Positions 12,056 to 24,101 of a stretch of 64,000 nt of DNA are shown here, one piece after another (within the stretch, counting starts at the first letter, position 1; every line of letters begins with the position of its first letter). The DNA comes from Datisca glomerata (lineage: Eukaryota; Streptophyta; Magnoliopsida; Cucurbitales; Datiscaceae), in assembly GCA_003255025.1 (NCBI GenBank), contig QANY01011949.1, positions 248,001-312,000 on the forward strand, written 5' to 3'. The notes below the pieces were generated by a model that did no database searches, was not told where the DNA came from, and worked only from the letters and a program-made list of their open reading frames with translations. A program made the position numbers and the translations under genes.

Positions 12056-12447
12056 TAAGTTTAAATGCAAGAAATTTGAACTACCTTAATAAAAATAATA
12101 GGAGAAGATGAAAGATAAATAGAAATGAAAACTCTCTCTCTTTTTAAAAAAGTCTCCTATTTTCTCAAGACCTTTCTTTCTCTCTCTAAAATCCCTTCTC
12201 TTTCTCACTCTCCAATCCCCCTTTCCAAGTGAAGACCTCCTCTCTATTTATAGGCAAACTTAGGGCTTAGCTTTTTTTTTTTAGTCCTTTTGTTCCCTTT
12301 TTATTTTTTAGTCATTGGACAATTCTTCTTATTTTTAGGCATTAGACTATTTTTCAAATCATACACATAGTATTAGACTAGTATATGGGCTAAAAAATAA
12401 AATTTATATTTTTAAAATATTAGACCGAACAAAATACGGTATCTACA
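12047..12447 (-). repeat. inverted partial LTR (first ~400 bp), same family
   Basis: Read on the minus strand from 12447 it begins TGTAGATACCGTATTTTGTT and follows the plus-strand LTR (9780 to about 10180) through the TATA box, the GA-rich leader and AAGGTAGTTCAAAT, with scattered mismatches. No polypurine tract lies outside 12447, so it does not look like the 3' end of a second complete element. With the upstream LTR it forms a 2.7-kb fold-back with 400-bp arms. Confidence 0.85.
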
Positions 12448-12766
12448 ATGGTCTTTCTTGATTGTAGTTTATTATTATTCTCCACTTAAGAATTTTAACA
12501 TAAAAAATTTAATGAGAAATGGAAGATTATGAAATGTTCAATTAAAAATTTAATTATTTGACATAATTTAAATAATAATGTTTATGTGTGTGTATATATA
12601 TATATAATGTTAGGATACATGGTACAATTTTTATAACATTGTACTCTATTGTAATTTCAAAAAAGAAAAATGACTTCATGTTTTACATCTAAACTTTTAT
12701 TGAAAGTGACACTTTAGTTTGATTGCTAACAAATACTAAATTGATTCTTCAAAAGCATTTATACTA
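12448..12766. other. AT-rich non-coding stretch
   Basis: A short TG/TA microsatellite lies at about 12583-12605. Nothing else was recognised. Confidence 0.5.
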
Positions 12767-14043
12767 GAAACGTCGGTGTTTTTAGATAAATATACACTTT
12801 TCATTTTCATTAAAGAATTTTATACCAATTTTCAGAATAAATAATTTTCTACTCCTGATCCACCAACTTCATATCATCACTTGCAATCTCTCTCTTCACT
12901 CATCGTTTCTTTTTTTTCTCAATGTACATGTCAAATCAATTTAATAATATTTTCTTCTTATTCTTATTTTTTATTTTTTAACGATATTTTTTCTAGATCA
13001 GGTGACTACTTGAAGGTATCAAGTCAACACTCATACACCAAGTGACTACTTGAAGTGTTCAAGTAATTGTTTATGACTACTTGAAGTGTTCAAGTAGTTG
13101 TTTATGACTACTTGAAGGGTTCAAGTAATTTTTTTGTCAGTCAATTACTCATACACCAGGTGACTACCTGAAGGATTCAAGTAGTTTTTTTTGTCAATCA
13201 TTAACTCATACATCGAGTGACTACTTAAATGGTTCAAGTGATTGTTTATGACTACTTGAACTCTTCAAGTAGTTATTTTTTGTTTGGTCAGTCAGCAACT
13301 CAAACACCAGGTGACTACTTGAAAGGTTCAAATAATTTTTTATGACTACTTGAAGGCTTCAAGTAGCTTTTTATGACTGTTTGAACCTTTCAAGTACTTG
13401 AACCCTTCAAGTAGTCACATAATGTCTAGGTTACTGACTGACGAAATAAAATAACTATTGAAGGGTTCAAGTAGTCATTAAAAACACTAATTGAACCTTT
13501 CAAGTACTCAACGTTCATTTTTTTTTATTTTTTTGGACGTAAAAAAGGCTCAAATAATCATAAAATTGTACTTGATACCTTCAAGTAGTCACTAGTATTT
13601 CAGTTGGTGACTGATCAAACGAAAAACAGCTACTTGAAGGGTTCAAGTACTCATAAACAACTACTTGAACTTTTCAAGTAATCACCTGGTGTATAGGTAA
13701 TTGATTGGAAAAAAATTACTTGAACCCTTCAAGTAGTCACTTGGTGTATGAATGTTGACTCACAAAAAAATTACTTGAAGGGTTCAAGTAGTCATAAAAA
13801 ACTACTTGAACCTTTCAAGTAGAAGAAAAAACTTTGTTATAAAATAAAGAAGAAGAAGAAGATATTATTAAATTAATTTGACATGTGCATTAAAGAAATG
13901 ATGAGAGAAGAGAAAAATTATAATTCTGTGATTTGAAATTGGTGGGCCAAGGATATAAAATTCTTTATTTTGAAAATGAGACATAAAAATCCTTAAGAAA
14001 ATGAAAAAAAAAAATATTTAGCCACAAAACCTACAAATGTTTC
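12767..14043. mobile_element. fold-back (long inverted repeat) DNA element
   Basis: The left end GAAACGTCGGTGTTTTTAGA reads inward into TCATTTTCATTAAAGAATTT, a CACCAACTTC stretch, a CT-rich stretch and GTCAAATCAATTTAATAATA. The same series appears inverted in the right half (for example AATTAATTTGACATGTGCAT near 13870, GGTGGGCCAAGG near 13940, and GTTTC at 14039-14043). The centre is near 13400 and the inner parts are a palindromic minisatellite. No transposase frame is present, so this would be a non-autonomous fold-back or MULE-like element. End points are my best estimate, since homology fades at the outer ends. Confidence 0.7.
13006..13825. repeat. palindromic minisatellite, ACTACTTGAAGGGTTCAAGT family
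   Basis: The core ACTTGAAGGGTTCAAGT is itself an imperfect palindrome and recurs many times, separated by TTTATGACT or by CACCAGGTGACT-type spacers. The left half carries spacers in one orientation (CATACACCAGGTGAC) and the right half in the other (CACCTGGTGTAT). The array is therefore folded around about 13400, matching the fold-back symmetry of the host element. Confidence 0.9.
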
Positions 14044-14439
14044 ACGCTGAAACATTTTAATGCGGAAACACTTCAAGTTCGAGATTGCCAAAATCATCTT
14101 AAAACTAGCTCAAGTCAAATACCTTCATTTGAGCGTAATTCGGTTTTTCCTTCAATTTTAATACCAAATGAGGATAAATACTTTCAACTGTATTTTTTGT
14201 TAGTTATTTGGCAAAGATAATCTTATACCATACGTCTTTTTTCTACTACACTAAATTAGTTACTTGGATATTTTTACAGCTTTTGTTTCCTCGTCCATTT
14301 TTCTAAACCAAGCCTCATTTTCAACCGTTTTTGTATTTCTCCCAGTCGGTAATTTTACTATTTTGAAAAAAGAGAATGTATTTAGGAAGTTTTGTGAGAA
14401 TTTAACTATAAATAGGATATTTGTCTTAGGGTTTTGTAG
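14044..14439. other. non-coding, nothing recognised
   Basis: This is AT-rich sequence between the fold-back element and the Copia relic. I see no supported gene. Confidence 0.4.
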
Positions 14440-15790
14440 TGTGAGAAAAGGTGTGAGAGGACAGTGAGTGTTTTGAGGTTTTGGGCTTGTGTAAGAGAGA
14501 TTTTGTTGGAGTGTGTAATTTCTTCTGGTAGATTTGTAGTGAAGGTAGACAAATTGGATGAACCATGTAAAAATTGCATTGTGCTTGATTCCGTATTTTT
14601 CTTTTTTATCTATCTTGTTACAACAATTAACACCAAAGTAGGTTAAAACTGGTTACATAGAAGAAGGATCTTGCAAATAGATTAGCCAAGCACGTGGTAC
14701 TGAAGCCACCGAATTCCTTGACTTGAAAAGATTCAAGGTTCTGCTGCTTTGGTTAAGCTAAATTCCTGAGTACGTGTTTTAAGCTGCCGAGGACGTGTTT
14801 TGAGGTTATGTTGTTTTAGGTAACTTGGTGAATTTGTTGATTTCATCTCCTGACTTATTGGTCTGTGTGTCTGGTGGATAGCAAAATTGAAAAGTTGTTT
14901 TGGGGTTGATTTCAATTTGTCTTGGTGTGTGAATTTTTTGGTTAGACGACTAGTAGTTATTTATTTCTATATTCCTGGCTTTTGATCTGTGATTGCTAAA
15001 ATTTTGTTCTGAGTTTATTTCTGGTACTTAAAATTTCATCAAAGGGTTTACGCTTGACAAAGATACACGTGAACCTATTTCATAGGAAAAGTATTTTTAG
15101 TTTATGACAAAGTACGGTCAAAGATATTCTTGTGCAACAGGAATTATTTATGGCGTTGATGGAAAAGTCAAATAAACTAGTTAGTATGTCCAACGATGAT
15201 TGAGAAGAACTTGAGATGAAAGCCGTGAGTACTATTAAATTATGTCTATCGCCAGAAATAAAGTACAATATGTTGAATGAAACTTCACCATAAGCATTAT
15301 GAAAAGTTAGGGATGAAACCGGTTTTATTTGAAGAAAGAGTTATATCAACTATGTAGGGAGAAAAGTACTGCAATCAGAGATCATTTGAATAATTTTAAT
15401 AGATTGGCTACGCAGCTTGTTAAAATTGTTGCTAGATTGATGAAGAAGATCAAACATTATTGTTGTTGACCTCGCTTTCACGCTAGCATGATAACAGAGT
15501 GAAGACGTTATTGGTTGAGAAGTACACTCTTACAGTGGAGGAAGTTACTGCACTGTTGTTAAGATCGAAAAGTTCAAGCAGTCAGTGGTTAAGACTGAAA
15601 AATAATGCATTGATAATGAGATTTGATTCGAGTCACGGAAGGAGTATGTCATGAGATCATTTTCGAACGGCATCAAGATCACCTTCAAGGCCAAGAGATA
15701 TGAGTAATGTTGAGTGTGATTATTGTCATGAAAATAGACACTTCCAATATTAGTGCGGGAAATATGATATCACACCTAATATTAGTAACT
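14440..15790 (+). pseudogene. Ty1/Copia LTR end and gag relic
   Basis: 14440-14640 resembles the end of a Copia 5' LTR (GTAAGAGAGATTTTGTTGGAG, TTCTGGTAGATTTG, GAAGGTAGACAAATTGGATG, then CCGTATTTTTCTTTT and TTGTTACAA). It has a second copy at about 18735-18910. Downstream, pieces of gag appear in shifting frames. One is the helix near 15345-15420 (AIRDHLNNFNRLATQLV) and the other a CCHC-like segment near 15715-15770 (CDYCHENRHFQ, then a stop before Cys). No protease or RT follows. Many stops and frameshifts make it clearly dead. Confidence 0.65.
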
Positions 15791-16985
15791 TCTCTTATCT
15801 TTGTGTAATCATTGTATAACTACTTCTGTTATCTTATTTTTTTTCTTGTACACACGCGCGCGCACATACATATATATATTCTCTCATGATTATAAGTGAA
15901 TGAGTAAAGATATTATCCTCTTCAGGACTCTCTCTTGATCTCTTCATCTTTTCTACAACTTCTTCTTCTTCTCTCTTAATCGTCATTCCATTTAGCTTCC
16001 TCACAATGTTGAATAAGAATTATTCTTATTACGCAAAAATGAAGATCTTTTAAACTCTATAGGTATAAGGTTTTGATAATGAGTTTGATGATTCTGTTTT
16101 GAGAAGACGTCAAAAATAAGAATAAGAATAGGACTATATCCTTGGAGATCTCTCATGGTATTTATAGGCTTAGCTAGAAGACTTCCTCATATTAAAGATG
16201 ATTTTTAAGTTAGTGAGTTGATTTTAGTCTCTCTTTTTTTCTCAAAGAGTCGGCTTTAGCCTGACAGGAGTAATGAATTTTACCTAGATTAGTTTATGAT
16301 TGTCTACTAAGGTAGTGGTGGCATTGACCATGCATGTGAGATCAATATCATCACAATGTGTTGGTTTTATGTGCGCTATGTTTAGTATTTTGGTTTGATG
16401 AAATTTGAGTTTAGGTGATTAAGTCATGTTGGAGTCTGCAATAAATACTGATATAATGAGTTTAGTTGTAGAGATAGATAAATTAGTCGAATCAAATTAA
16501 AAATATTATTTTGTTAAAATATTATTATATTTTCAGTGCATCACTCATTAATGATAACTCAACATGAGTTTTAATATCTTATCTTACTATCTAAAAAAGG
16601 GCTTAAATGAGGAAAAAAATAGATTTTCATTTTCGTTATTTAAATATCTTACTTAAATATAAGATAAGATAACTATTTTTTAATTTAATCCTTTATACAT
16701 TGAAAATTTATTTTTATTCAATATTATTTTTTATTAGAAATTTGGAAAAATGGATTTCAATTGTTTTGGGAAACCCCTTTACCATATGTAAAGAGTAATA
16801 TTCGTTTATAATAATTTTTCACCATTTAAACTCGATTTAGATATAGAATTATATATATATATATATATAATATACATTCAAAATATATTTTTATTCAATA
16901 CTATTTTACAAAATTAATAATTTGAAAATAATTTCAATTCTTTTTTTGTGATAAAATGAGTATCTAAAAAAAAAACTTATGCAAA
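15791..16985. other. non-coding AT-rich sequence with a diverged duplication
   Basis: It holds a CA/CG/TA microsatellite (15850-15885), an AT run (16852-16869) and a diverged direct repeat of about 70 bp at 16692-16765 and 16871-16944 (TTTATTTTTATTCAATA...). No gene was recognised. Part may be Copia LTR debris. Confidence 0.45.
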
Positions 16986-18674
16986 TCTTATATACATATA
17001 TAAAGTTGGGTATGTAAATCTCCTATCATGCCATGTGTCAAATTACATTAAGTGAAATTGTGTCATGTGTGATTGCATGTTTAACAAATTTATATCAAAA
17101 TTAATACTAATAGTTAATATATAAATAAAAAATAAAAAAGTTGTTATAATCAATGCATAATTAGTGAATTTTTTATCAATAACTAATGTGGTGTAAATTT
17201 ATTACACTATCTCTTAAAAAACAATTATACATTGTGAATTATTAAAAATATTTACGAAAACTCAAATAAATATCCATTCATAACCAACCTGTTAAAAAGG
17301 TTAAATAAATAGAATTTTTATTGATTTACTTACTTACATTTAAAATTTATATACATATAACGTGAATTACAAAAACACTTGGCCTTAATTACCTTAGTTA
17401 CTCTCTTCAAAAAACACATTTCCTTTTTTCACTATTTTCCCCGTTAATTGCTCTCTTCTAAAAAATGTATTTTATTTTTATACATCTAACGAACTGCATG
17501 TAGCTAAAATTAAACTAATTCTTATGATATATAGTAATAATGCATAATTGATTGATTATTATTACAAACATATAACAATAAATGAATTGTAACTTCATAT
17601 GGAAATTATTGTAGGAACTTTCTTTCACATATCTTATTAAATTCAATGTTAAAACATTTTAATTTAGACTATTTTACTCCCAATAAAAAAACGACTTTTT
17701 TAATTTACCGACCTTTCATATCTCTCTGAACTCTATTTAATTACATGTAAAGGAATAAAAGAGCTTGCACTTAACAAATAATAGCATTGAAAATAAATTA
17801 CATATTAACTCATTGAGTAAAATCTTTCCATGTACTTTCAAACTCTAAAAAAAGCTTTTATCTCTGTGTGTTAGCTAAGTTGACGTACTTGGTTAAGCCT
17901 CTACACCCATATACTAGAGATCATGAGTTCGAGTTATACAATATTTTCCTTAGAATTTGTAATCTTTGACCAAATAAAATTTTGTATTAGGTTCTTATCT
18001 AAACTTTATCTCTCTCATATAATTACACAATTTAAAAATATATAGACCCTCTTTTATTTACGTCTTCCTCACCTTGATGTCATATTTATCTTTATTATAG
18101 ATTGTATTGCTTTATGGCGAATACACCTCTTTTCAGTGTTCTACATAGGACTGTGACAGTGGAAGCAGTTTATATATACTCCTTCAATTTTATTTGTTTC
18201 CTCCTCTGTTATTATTTTATTTATATTATTAATTGATATTGTTCTATGTATTGATTAAATAGGAGTTTAAGAAAAAAAATATTGATTTGTTTCTTATAAT
18301 TTTATTAACAATTGATTTTTCTCAAAAGTAGACATGTTGTTCGAGAATTGAGAGATCATCCGAAGATCATTGTTTTTTGGTACATATTTCATGATGCAAT
18401 TTCAAAATATTTTCAATAAAAAAGTTTCTCTTTTAGAATAATTTTGTTTCCCGAAAAGAAATTTGTCACTTAGAGAATTTTTTTGCTGATGCTGCCATAG
18501 CAGTGGGACTATAAAAATGTAGATGCAGTTTTCATTTTGTTTCATTTTTAATGAAGTTCAAAATTTTAAATACGATTGATACTTTAAAACCATATATATT
18601 TTATCAAAAATATTAACACAAAATGTACTTTTGAAAATTGTACAATATCGTGTGTGGCACGGGCTTTCAACTAG
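16986..18674 (+). mobile_element. putative non-autonomous Helitron
   Basis: The left end is TCTTATATACATATATAAAG, like plant Helitron 5' ends (TC then TATA-like then AAAG), preceded by A. The right end is CGTG-TGTGG-CACG, a 4-bp-stem hairpin, followed 10 bases later by CTAG and then T. That gives the TC...hairpin...CTRR layout inserted between A and T. Near the left end are CCATGTGTCA and TCATGTGTGA, also seen in plant Helitrons. There is no Rep/helicase frame, so it would depend on another copy. It carries a tRNA-like segment near 17870-17940. Confidence 0.6.
17868..17942 (+). repeat. tRNA-like (SINE head?) segment inside the Helitron
   Basis: TTAGCTAAGTTGACG resembles a pol III A box and GAGTTCGAGTT, about 48 bases on, resembles a B box. 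It is too degenerate to be a tRNA gene and could be a SINE relic. Confidence 0.3.
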
Positions 18675-18675
18675 T

Positions 18676-18915
18676 GATAAAGAATTTTGGAACTTGTACA
18701 AGTTGAACGTTGTTAACATTGTTTAAGTGTATTGGGATTTTAGGATTGTGTAAGAGAGATTTTGTAGGAGCGTGTAACTCGTTCTTCTATAATAGATATA
18801 TCGTAAAGGTAGGCAATATATCGTACAGGTAGGCAAATTAACCTAACCACGTAAAAAATTTATTCTTGGTTTCGTATTTTTCTTTTCTATCTTATCTTGT
18901 TACAAAAGTCCCCAT
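18676..18915 (+). repeat. Ty1/Copia LTR fragment
   Basis: GTGTAAGAGAGATTTTGTAG, GTAAAGGTAGGCAA, CGTATTTTTCTTTTCTATCT and CTTGTTACAA match the segment at 14485-14640. A short internal duplication (TATATCGTAAAGGTAGGCAA / TATATCGTACAGGTAGGCAA) is visible at about 18798-18840. It lies about 590 bp beyond the CCDC22 stop codon. Confidence 0.6.
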
Positions 18916-19504
18916 ATATAACCAGGTGTATATGGTAGGGGTTCTCGAAGATGTTGGGAGTTAATGGTTACAAGCACCTCCCAAGAGTTATAGTGAAACC
19001 AAGTGATGGTTTCATTATAACAAAATTGCATCTTTGTTAGAGCTACAAAACAATGTTGTTTTCTATACTATTTTAAAGCTTTTTTCAGATCTTACAAAAT
19101 ATAAAATAAATTGCAGAAAATTTATGAAGCAAATAAAGAGAAAAATAAGGCGAGTATGAAATTGACTATAAGCCATGTTTCGAGAACAAAAATTTGGGAG
19201 ACAGGAAAAATAAACTACAAGTAATATCATACCTGTTCTCTCCACCAGAATTTCGAAAAATAATTTCCTACAATTCCTTTTTCTTTCCTTAATCCCTTTT
19301 ATGTTCCAAAGGCTCGATTTTATTAACTTCCTTTTTCATTCATTTTACTTTTCTTCTCGTATTTCTTCATAATTTACGAGTAGATATTCTACTTGATGTA
19401 TAATCATGTAAATCAATGCTTTGAATCAAAATCATGATTTTACAACAAAATAATAAAAGTAACCTGTGAAAAATGAATCAGATTAGTATGATATATTCAC
19501 CAGT
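18916..19504. other. 3' flank of the CCDC22-like gene
   Basis: This is AT-rich sequence downstream of the minus-strand stop codon. It presumably holds the 3' UTR. No other gene was seen. Confidence 0.4.
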
Positions 19505-22500
19505 TTAACAATCAGTGAGACGGTGTTCCAGGTTTTCATTTTCCCTCTTAATAGCATCAAGATCAGCTTGTAGTTTATCTACATTTAATCTTCTCGATGC
19601 CAAGGCTGCGAGTTTCTTTTCATGCTCGGCAGCTTCTCTTCGTGTTCTATCAGTAGCAAGGATTTTCTCTGAGATTCGTTCAAAACTCTCATGGATGCTA
19701 GTCAAGAGCTTGTAAGCTTGCTGCCCAACTGCATCTTTCTTTGCTTCCCTGCAAATACATGATAAGTAGTCCACAAGCAAAGCTAAATATGGCCTCCTAG
19801 AAAGTTAGATATAATTTGGTGAGCTATTAAGTATTAGGTGATTATCCACTTTTTTTTTTTGTCATTACCACATTAAAAAGGGAATGACCTTTCATTTCAA
19901 GAAGGAATTTATTTGCATATATTAGACAAATGGCTAACTCCGTCCTAGAAACTTTTTACATCACAGTTCAAATAATTCTTGAATTGGTATGAATTTTTTA
20001 AAAATGCAACTTTTTCAGTAATATTTATGACAGTCTTTTTTCTATAAGCCTGCTTATTTATTTTACAAAAAATTTATTTTCGTCATTCATTTGTTAAAAA
20101 AATTCTTTTGGAAAAAAATAATACAAGTAATAGATGATTGGTCATATAGTTGTGGCTACAAAGATGCTTTTTAGAGAATATCCTTAATTGGGGAATAAGA
20201 GGATTAGCACAATTAACTCATTTTTTTATCGACAAGTAATTGGTGTTATTACAAATGTGGTCAGTATTATTAATTTCTGTGTAGGAAAAAGTATTTATGA
20301 CTTGAACCTACTTACTAGATGAATAAGTTGGAAGTTGGGGATTAACTATTATTGTAACCAACCCCTCTTGTTAGGTGATGGTTCAATGTTGGTTGATGAT
20401 TTTCTATCATTATTAACCTATTAAGCAACATCGCTTTCAATGAAGGTGCACGTGCATACCTGAAAACTAATTCGTCAACAACAGCATAAGTCCGGTGAAG
20501 TCGTTCTTGGATAGAATTACTTTCTAATTGGAGCTCCCTAGTTTCTTTAAGGATCCTCTCAATGTCAGCATCTTGTTTCCTACTGTTTTTCGATATCTCC
20601 TTCACCCTGTTGATATAGGAACTTCTGGGTGCCTGTTTCGGCTGCTTCTCAAAATCAGTAGAAAGTTTAGAATGTTCTTCTTTCCTATGGAATGAAAGAA
20701 AACAAACAATTAGAACAGGTAAATCAACAAACAGCAAGATCTCTCATCAAGCTTCAAGGAAGAGGGAATCAGCAAAGATAATGTCCTCATCACTCTTTCT
20801 TTTCTTTTGAACAGAAAAGTTATGAAGCTAGTGGAATTGAACCTAGTCAAGTTAAAAATGAATGTTAACTAGATAAGCATGTAATGAATCCATTTCTCCA
20901 CTGTATATGCTTATCTGAATCAAGAAATCAATTTGAAAAGAATGATAAAATGTGTAACTGTCTTCGGGCTTAGTTTTGGAAAGACATTTTTTCTCCAGGG
21001 AGAGGGCCTTGGCCAGTGAGTTCCCTGTCCTTATTTGGAGTAGAGCATCCATTGAGAGTAGGCCATGCTAAGTGATTCTGGGACTTGGACTGGGGGGTCG
21101 TTTGTGTGGAACCCTATATTCAGAAGGGATCTTAATGATTGGGAGTGTTCCGAGGTGGTTGAGCTGTTCAATAAACTCTACGCTCATAACCTTAATTCCG
21201 GAGCTCCTGACTCTGTTTTTTGGGCTCAGCACTGTAAGGGAGTTTTCACAGTTTCCTACTGTAAGCACTTAAGTACATTGAGTTATGCATGTTTCCCTTT
21301 TCCGTGGAGAAGCATCTGGAAAACTAAATCCCCTCCTAAATTTGCTTTTCTATTTTGGTCAGTGACTTGGAACGCCAATTTGACAATTGACAGTTTGAAG
21401 CACAGAGGCTTCACCATGCCCAATAGATGCGTGCTCATAAGGAACAGGAGTCTAATGATTATATCTTTTTGCATTGTACTTTAGCTCAGGTTTTGTCAAG
21501 TTTTATTTTTGCCGAGCTTCATATTCAGTGGGTTATGCCAGGCAGTTCGTTGTGGTTTGCTTTTTGTTGGAAAAATGCTAGGGTCACTTGTTTGGACTTG
21601 AAAATTTTGGGATGTCATCCCGTTAGCTCTTCTTTGGTCCATTTGGGGAGAGAAATGCGGGAACTTTTGAAGGGTTAGAGCTTACACCTTGTAAAGTTCT
21701 TTTTGGTTATCTTAATATTTTGGTAGAGTGGCTTCAGGTTCTTCTTGTAAGATGTGACCAGGAGAAGTCATGGGTGGAATCTTTGCTCTCTATGTTTTCT
21801 CTCAGAATCTTCTAAGGCTGTACTGCTTTTCTGGGTTGTGAACAATACTTATTTACTTCACCGGTAAAAACACGATAAAAATTTTAAGACTCCACAGCAT
21901 AGACAATGCAGTCAGGACGTACAAAGCACTTTGTTACCGACGAAATAGCTTAGAGAGAAGCAAACCTCCTCCTAATTTCAGACAAAATGCACTCCTTTTC
22001 TAGCTCAATATCCCTCAATTTATGGAGTATTTCTCGAGCCTCTGGAGTATTTGCACATAACAATTCTTCTAAACTCAGCTTTCTCTTTTCCAAAGACTCC
22101 TTCTCAGCATCCCTGTGAAGATTAATAATAGCAGGTGAAATGTACATTTCTCCCACAGTATAACTTTCTTTCAGATTGTTAAACTCTCTCAATGCATTTC
22201 ATCTTGTGGCTATGCATGTGATATAATTAAAGACAATATTAAAATCAAAGGATGCCTACCATTGTGACTTCAATTCCAGAAGATTACGCTTTTTGGAGTC
22301 TAATTGCTCCTCAAGCTGCTTAAGATAAAAGTCAACAGGATGATGATCATCAAATGCCATTGCTGCAGCTGTCTTTATTAAATCCAACTCCCCTTGAAGA
22401 TGCTGCAGCTTTACAGTCTTTCCAGAGACTTCTTCCTTGAGTGTTCTTTCTTGATTTCGTAACTTTTGACTCTCACTTATTGTCTAGTAAAATATTAACA

Positions 22501-24101
22501 AGAAAAAGATCATAAACGATCTTTATAATCTGATTGAGCCCTTTTTTCTAAGATAATAATAATTACTCTGATAATATCTTAGCTCAATTGGGTTTTGGAT
22601 TTAAAAGTTTCTATTCACAAACCTTGCAAGTCTTTTCCGGAATAGATGTTACTTTCTGTCCTAACAACGAAACATGTCCATCATCTATCTGCAATGCAGT
22701 TTCTTCATTTCCAGATGCACCACTGTCTCTGTTTCTAGGTTCTCTAACCAATCCACCCTCAAAGAAATTTTGTGTTTCCGAATGGGCCATATCATCCATA
22801 AATTCTTCATTTCTATTTTCTAGGGAGACGCAAGCTTCTGAGGGCTTGCTGGTGGTGGCATTTGAAAACTCTGTCACTTGATTTGTCACCCTAAGATCAC
22901 TGAATTTGTTCTCCACTTTAATATTAAGACTCGCCCTTTCATTATCAACCCTCTCTGAGTCTTCCATAAGAAATTTAAAATTTTCTTCTCTCACTTCTCT
23001 TTTACCGGTAACATCATTCCCAACAGCAGTTTTTCCATTTTCTGATGCTTCAGAAAGCCTCTCCACCAAGAACCTTACTACTCTATAGAAGTCCTCTTCA
23101 GATGGATACAAGAACTGCCGTAAGCAACATGTTAATCTGTTTCTAAGCATAATTTCAATAAATAGCAAGATCCAGAATCATAATCGAAGGAAGCAGACCA
23201 CAACAAGGCAAATTTAAGTACGGAAACTAAAGATAATGGTTCATTCACTTCGAAATATAAACTTTTGGTGCATCCTTAACATGTCTCATATGTTTGAAAT
23301 TTTTAATTCTTTTTATTTGCTTTTTATTTTTCAATATTCTTTTTATTTGCATTTAATCAAGGATCCTAATTCCTATTTTAGTAACTGCAACAAACGCTGA
23401 GCCATAAAAAACGCATCAGCTAATTGGATGCTAATCAGCTTGTAACAAAACCAGTAAGGACAGCTTCAAACAAACCACGAGTGATAGACTATGAGAAACC
23501 GAAATATCATATAACAACAAATCACGTATCATGCTGTATCTCGACGGCAAATGAAACACACAGTAAGCCAGTGACCGACATACTAACTGCCGCAGATCAA
23601 TATACTAACAGATTTTTAATATATATTAAGATCTGAATCAGTAAAGAAATCCCTTTGTATAGACAATTATCATAGCATTCGATGAGAAAACAGTCTCAAT
23701 TTCCATTATCCACCCAACTAAAGCAACAACAAATAACTAGAAGTAAAAACCTTACTTAACTTACCCTAACTTTTCCTGCATTAACCAAACAACTAAGAAA
23801 ACAAGACTAGTCTCCAAAGGCATTGATTCCAACATACCTTGTGGAAGCTCATGTCTCCGATGTAACCCAATTCCTTTATAGCCGAAGCTAATTCTGTGCA
23901 GATTTTGAGCTGGTCCGCTACCGAGTCCGGCAGAGAAGTGGGAAACCACGCCGTGCTCTTTCGATCGATTAGGTTCAGAGCCTGAGAGCAGAGAGAGACC
24001 AAGGTAGTGGGTGTGAAGGCTCGGATTGATGTAACATTAAGTGGGATCAAAATCCCACAGCTCTGAAGCGAGTTCAGAAGGATCTCCTCAGACTCTTCCA
24101 T
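19505..24101 (-). CDS. CCDC22: CCDC22-like coiled-coil protein (6 exons, 531 aa)
   Basis: Exons on the minus strand, all GT-AG with matching phases: 23838-24101, 22623-23114, 22260-22483, 21966-22112, 20460-20684 and 19505-19748. Together they give 1596 bp. The N-terminus (MEESEEILLNSLQSCGILIP) with SIRAFTPTTLVSLC and LGYIGDMSFHKFLYPSEED is the NN-CH (calponin-homology-like) domain of CCDC22. Residues 90-250 are a loosely conserved linker. From about residue 255 to the end it is Glu/Lys/Leu-rich coiled coil. In animals CCDC22 pairs with CCDC93 and COMMD proteins in the CCC/Commander complex for endosomal recycling; the role in plants is inferred only. Intron 4 contains a LINE fragment, and a MULE begins about 75 bp upstream of the ATG, probably displacing the promoter. 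The reading frame itself looks intact. Confidence 0.85.
20930..21880 (+). pseudogene. LINE (L1) ORF2 C-terminal fragment in CCDC22 intron 4
   Basis: The plus-strand frame around 21065-21480 encodes the zinc-binding domain found after RT in plant LINEs (zf-RVT): FRRDLNDWECSEVVEL, GVFTVSYCK, FPWRSIWKTKSPPKFAFLFW and LTIDSLKHRGF. It then shifts frame, with HIQWVMPGSSLW at about 21520-21560. The RT domain is missing, as expected for a 5'-truncated LINE copy. It lies antisense to the host gene inside a 1.28-kb intron. Confidence 0.75.

Noticed and set aside
14264..14646. Two short plus-strand frames
   Set aside because: They overlap Copia LTR sequence that recurs at 18.7 kb and are not conserved as protein.
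22588..23088. Plus-strand frames across CCDC22 exon 2
   Set aside because: They are shadows of the minus-strand exon, which has correct splice borders and homology.
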